9,464 bases of DNA from contig CACYDD010000299.1 in the NCBI GenBank assembly GCA_902773065.1, positions 1 to 9,464 on the forward strand. Direction: 5' to 3'. The translations under genes and the position numbers were made by a program. Of the stretch, positions 7,214-9,464 are shown in pieces. The DNA is from an uncultured Ruminococcus sp. (GTDB lineage: Bacteria > Bacillota > Clostridia > Oscillospirales > Acutalibacteraceae). A model generated the notes under the pieces. That model was not told the origin of the DNA. It saw nothing but the letters and a program-made list of their open reading frames with translations, and made no database searches. The first letter of the stretch is position 1. Every line of letters begins with the position of its first letter.

Positions 7214-7657
7214 ATGGGTATTTTTGAAGATGTACTTTTAAACGCCAGAGCGGCTGTTGATACTGTAGGACAGAAAGCCGGTAAAGTAATTGATATATCA
7301 AAACTCAGACTTGCCGCTGCTGATCTGAAATCAGAAATAACTCAAAAATATCAGGTACTTGGTCGTCTGACATTTGAAGAGGAAACAACCGGTAAAAGCT
7401 ATGCAGAAAACAAAAAGAAAATTGTAGAAAATATAAAAGAGCTGAAGTCTCATCTGGAGTCTGTCAATGATCTGATCGCAAGTACAAAGCAAAAAACAAA
7501 ATGTGACAGCTGCGGTTTCTATAATGCAAAAGGAGCGATTTTTTGCAGTAAATGCGGTGAAAAACTCACTGGTGCAGAAAAAGAAGAAGATCATATGTCA
7601 CCTGATGATGTGATTGACTTTACCGAAGATAATTTTGAAGATGATGATCTGCTGTAA
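7214..7657 (+). CDS. Uncharacterised coiled-coil zinc-ribbon protein with acidic tail
   Basis: I do not recognise a named family. The 147-aa product is soluble with no signal peptide or membrane segment. Three parts are visible: a Lys/Glu-rich helical region (about 5-93) that probably forms a coiled coil, with a turn near the ETTGKSY stretch (57-63); a zinc ribbon with CDSCG (97-101) and CSKCGEKL (111-118), i.e. C97, C100, C111 and C114, the common short zinc-ribbon format; and a strongly acidic C-terminus (EEDHMSPDDVIDF through FEDDDLL). It starts at an ATG 8 bases after AAGGAG, directly behind a near-consensus promoter, so it is probably well expressed. The flippase gene follows after 42 bases with no terminator between, suggesting co-transcription. 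Proteins with this layout are frequent in Ruminococcus-type genomes, usually labelled only zinc-ribbon domain protein. A scaffold or nucleic-acid/protein-binding role is possible but unproven. Confidence 0.85.
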   Translation: MGIFEDVLLNARAAVDTVGQKAGKVIDISKLRLAAADLKSEITQKYQVLGRLTFEEETTGKSYAENKKKIVENIKELKSHLESVNDLIASTKQKTKCDSCGFYNAKGAIFCSKCGEKLTGAEKEEDHMSPDDVIDFTEDNFEDDDLL

Positions 7658-7675
7658 TTTTTTAAATAAGATGAT

Positions 7676-7702
7676 TCCTTCCCGAAAGGATGTGCTTTAG
7701 TG
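7676..7702 (+). promoter_or_regulatory. RBS hairpin and GTG start of the flippase gene
   Basis: The Shine-Dalgarno AAAGGA (7685-7690) lies 9 bases before a GTG start at 7700. TCCTT (7676-7680) can pair perfectly with AAGGA (7686-7690) across a 5-base loop, which would hide the SD. The weak start codon and short hairpin both suggest restrained translation of this membrane protein. The stem is only 5 bp, so it may be marginal. Confidence 0.45.
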
Positions 7703-9460
7703 GTTAAGAAGGAAAAGGAAGGAAGAGGGCAGTCTTTTTTAAAGGGTGCAATGGTCTTGGGATCAAGTATGGTCATTGTCAAAATCATGGGAATGATCTA
7801 CAAGATTTTACTGTCCAATATGTACGGCGGCGTAGGAACGGGACTTTTCAATTCCGCTTATGCACTGTATAATCCGCTTTTTATGCTGTCAACAGCAGGC
7901 TTTCCCATAGCAATTTCGAGAATGGTATCCGAAAGCATCACCAAAAAGCGTTACAGGGATGTCAGGCAGATCCATAAGCTGTCTGTTCCGATTTTTGTAA
8001 TAGCGGGATTGCTGTGTTTTCTTGCAATGGTGATCGGAAGTTTTATTTATGTAAAAATCATCAAAGCGGAAAATACCATATTCGCCTTGCTGTGCTTGTC
8101 ACCTACAATATTTTTCGGATGTCTTATGTCGATATACCGGGGATATTTTGAAGGTATGAGAAATATGGCACCGACAGCCATTTCGGAAGTAATTGAAGCT
8201 TCATGTAAATTGTTTTTAGGTTTTACAGCATCATATATTACAATGCAGATTTGTCTGAATCAATACCACAGCAGCGGTTATGTCCTCGGCATTGAGTGCG
8301 CAAGTGAAACGGAAGCTCACAATGCTGCCGTTCCTCTTGCAATAGGAGCAGCGATCACAGGTATATCATTGGGTTCCTTATTCGGTTTTGTATTTTTATT
8401 TATAAAATATAAACGAATGGGAGATGGTATCAGCGTCAGTGATCTGCGTTCCTCTCCGCCGCCGCGGTCAAACAGAGAAATCATCACTACGATGGTAAAA
8501 ACTGCAATACCGATAGGTCTGGGATCAATCATTATGAGTCTTGCGGATATGATCGACTCAACATTGGTTAATAAAAGAATTTACAGTATTATGGAAACGA
8601 ATCCTGATGCACTGCTGAATGTTTACGGTTCACTGATTCCTGATGACGTATACTATTCCAACAGTACACATACCTATCTGTACGGCTGTTATGGTATCGC
8701 ACTTACACTGATGATGTTGGTTACAGCTGTGACACAGGTTTTCGGAACAACAGCACTCCCGTCTGTTACAGCAGCATGGACAAGCGGAAACAAAGAACGT
8801 ATGAAGCAAAGTATGGAAACGGTATTGAGAGTGACCGTACTTGTAACAATTCCTTCGGGTATCGGAATGTCCGTACTTGCAGAGCCTCTATTATCCCTGA
8901 TTTACAGCGGTCCTGCTGTTGCAAACGAGGTCGAGATCGGTTCAAAGGTACTCGCTGTGATGGGAATATCGGTTATCTTTATTGCAACAAGCACCCCCCT
9001 TTGCAGTATGCTGCAAGCAGTAGGAAGAATGGATGTTCCGCTGAAACTGTTTACAATCGGTATGATTATGAAAATTATTGTCAATTATATTCTTGTAGGC
9101 ATACCTGAAATCAATATACAGGGTGCGAATGTAGGCTCAATCGTATGTTATGGTTTTGTAACAGTTGTTGCGATGTTTATTCTTTGCAGAGAAACAAAGA
9201 TAACCCCGAATTTTATTTCGATATTTATCAAGCCGTTGATTGCTGCTATTATTTGCGGTGTTGCTGCCTATTTTGCAGAAATTTTCTTTGACCTGTTCCT
9301 GGTTCAGAGAGCAGCAACGATCATGGCGATATTGGTGGCAATCGTTGTTTATATTATTGCACTGCTTCTTCTCAGAGCAATTAAAAGAGAAGATATTCTG
9401 CAAATGCCGAAAGGAAATAAAATATTAAAAGTACTTGAAAAACGTAAGCTTATCAGGTAA
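7700..9460 (+). CDS. MOP-superfamily lipid/polysaccharide flippase, SpoVB/MurJ (YtgP)-like
   Basis: A 586-aa integral membrane protein with about 14 predicted helices (roughly 15-36, 48-73, 93-118, 127-147, 158-184, 209-236, 262-290, 328-350, 372-398, 413-440, 450-467, 474-495, 506-533 and 537-560). Members flip undecaprenyl-linked precursors such as lipid II, or sporulation cortex and polysaccharide precursors, across the cytoplasmic membrane. Family-like blocks include AGFPIAISRMVSES (66-79), IYRGYFEGMRNMAPTAISEV (145-164), ADMIDSTL (282-289), TALPSVTAAW (351-360), TIPSGIGMSVLAEPLLSLIY (383-402) and the TM11 region NYILVGIPEINIQGANVGS (462-480). Basic residues cluster in the predicted cytoplasmic loops (80-92, 237-261) and the C-terminus. 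It is longer than typical SpoVB/YtgP (about 520-545 aa) because of polar outside loops at about 186-208 and 291-327. It starts at GTG after AAAGGA. Whether it acts in general wall synthesis (MurJ), sporulation (SpoVB) or polysaccharide export cannot be decided from sequence alone. Confidence 0.88.
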   Translation: MVKKEKEGRGQSFLKGAMVLGSSMVIVKIMGMIYKILLSNMYGGVGTGLFNSAYALYNPLFMLSTAGFPIAISRMVSESITKKRYRDVRQIHKLSVPIFVIAGLLCFLAMVIGSFIYVKIIKAENTIFALLCLSPTIFFGCLMSIYRGYFEGMRNMAPTAISEVIEASCKLFLGFTASYITMQICLNQYHSSGYVLGIECASETEAHNAAVPLAIGAAITGISLGSLFGFVFLFIKYKRMGDGISVSDLRSSPPPRSNREIITTMVKTAIPIGLGSIIMSLADMIDSTLVNKRIYSIMETNPDALLNVYGSLIPDDVYYSNSTHTYLYGCYGIALTLMMLVTAVTQVFGTTALPSVTAAWTSGNKERMKQSMETVLRVTVLVTIPSGIGMSVLAEPLLSLIYSGPAVANEVEIGSKVLAVMGISVIFIATSTPLCSMLQAVGRMDVPLKLFTIGMIMKIIVNYILVGIPEINIQGANVGSIVCYGFVTVVAMFILCRETKITPNFISIFIKPLIAAIICGVAAYFAEIFFDLFLVQRAATIMAILVAIVVYIIALLLLRAIKREDILQMPKGNKILKVLEKRKLIR

Positions 9461-9464
9461 AATA

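Noticed and set aside
7651..7670. A terminator in the T-rich stretch after the zinc-ribbon gene
   Set aside because: The T-run has no GC-rich hairpin ahead of it, so the flippase is more likely co-transcribed.
1..9464. Mobile element, phage island, defence system or CRISPR array
   Set aside because: I found no transposase, integrase, long direct or inverted repeats, repeat-spacer structure or tRNA-linked junction; gene order and codon style are uniform and housekeeping in character.

Overview
This window is a densely packed, single-strand segment of bacterial chromosome. All eight genes are on the + strand, gaps are tiny and several genes overlap. The base composition is moderately AT-rich, Shine-Dalgarno sites are strong (AGGAGG, GGAGG), and there is a bifunctional Rel next to dtd, a HemZ-type radical SAM protein and a SpoVB/MurJ-like flippase. 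Together these point to a low-GC Gram-positive anaerobe of the class Clostridia, probably in the Ruminococcus/Oscillospiraceae area. The placement is inferred from protein style and gene order; no rRNA or marker search was possible.

Layout. (1) Positions 2-1375 hold the 3' part of recJ (single-strand DNA exonuclease), cut off by the window start. (2) Positions 1368-3548 hold rel, a full-length bifunctional (p)ppGpp synthetase/hydrolase that overlaps recJ by 8 bases. (3) Positions 3566-4018 hold dtd (D-aminoacyl-tRNA deacylase). (4) Positions 4034-4684 hold a glyoxalase-II-like metallo-beta-lactamase-fold hydrolase. (5) Positions 4668-6149 hold a HemZ-family radical SAM protein, overlapping gene 4 by 17 bases. 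(6) Positions 6133-7095 hold a P-loop nucleoside (uridine) kinase-like protein, overlapping gene 5 by 17 bases. (7) After a 118-base gap with a near-consensus promoter, positions 7214-7657 hold a small coiled-coil/zinc-ribbon protein of unknown function. (8) Positions 7700-9460 hold a 14-helix MOP-superfamily flippase of the SpoVB/MurJ/YtgP type.

How they fit together. Genes 1-6 look like one translationally coupled operon of housekeeping functions: DNA repair, stringent response, translation quality control, thiol-ester or similar hydrolysis, radical SAM chemistry and nucleotide salvage. The order recJ-rel-dtd-MBL-hemZ resembles a cluster common in Firmicutes, but the apt gene usually found between recJ and rel is missing here, and hemZ is followed by a kinase rather than hisS/aspS. 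Genes 7-8 appear to form a second transcription unit with its own promoter, linking an uncharacterised zinc-ribbon protein to an envelope-lipid flippase.

I see no mobile element, CRISPR array, tRNA, rRNA, phage gene or toxin-antitoxin pair, and no convincing new multi-gene system. The points most worth checking are the uncharacterised zinc-ribbon gene and its promoter region, the substrate of the HemZ-like protein, the short kinase, and an RBS hairpin before the flippase.
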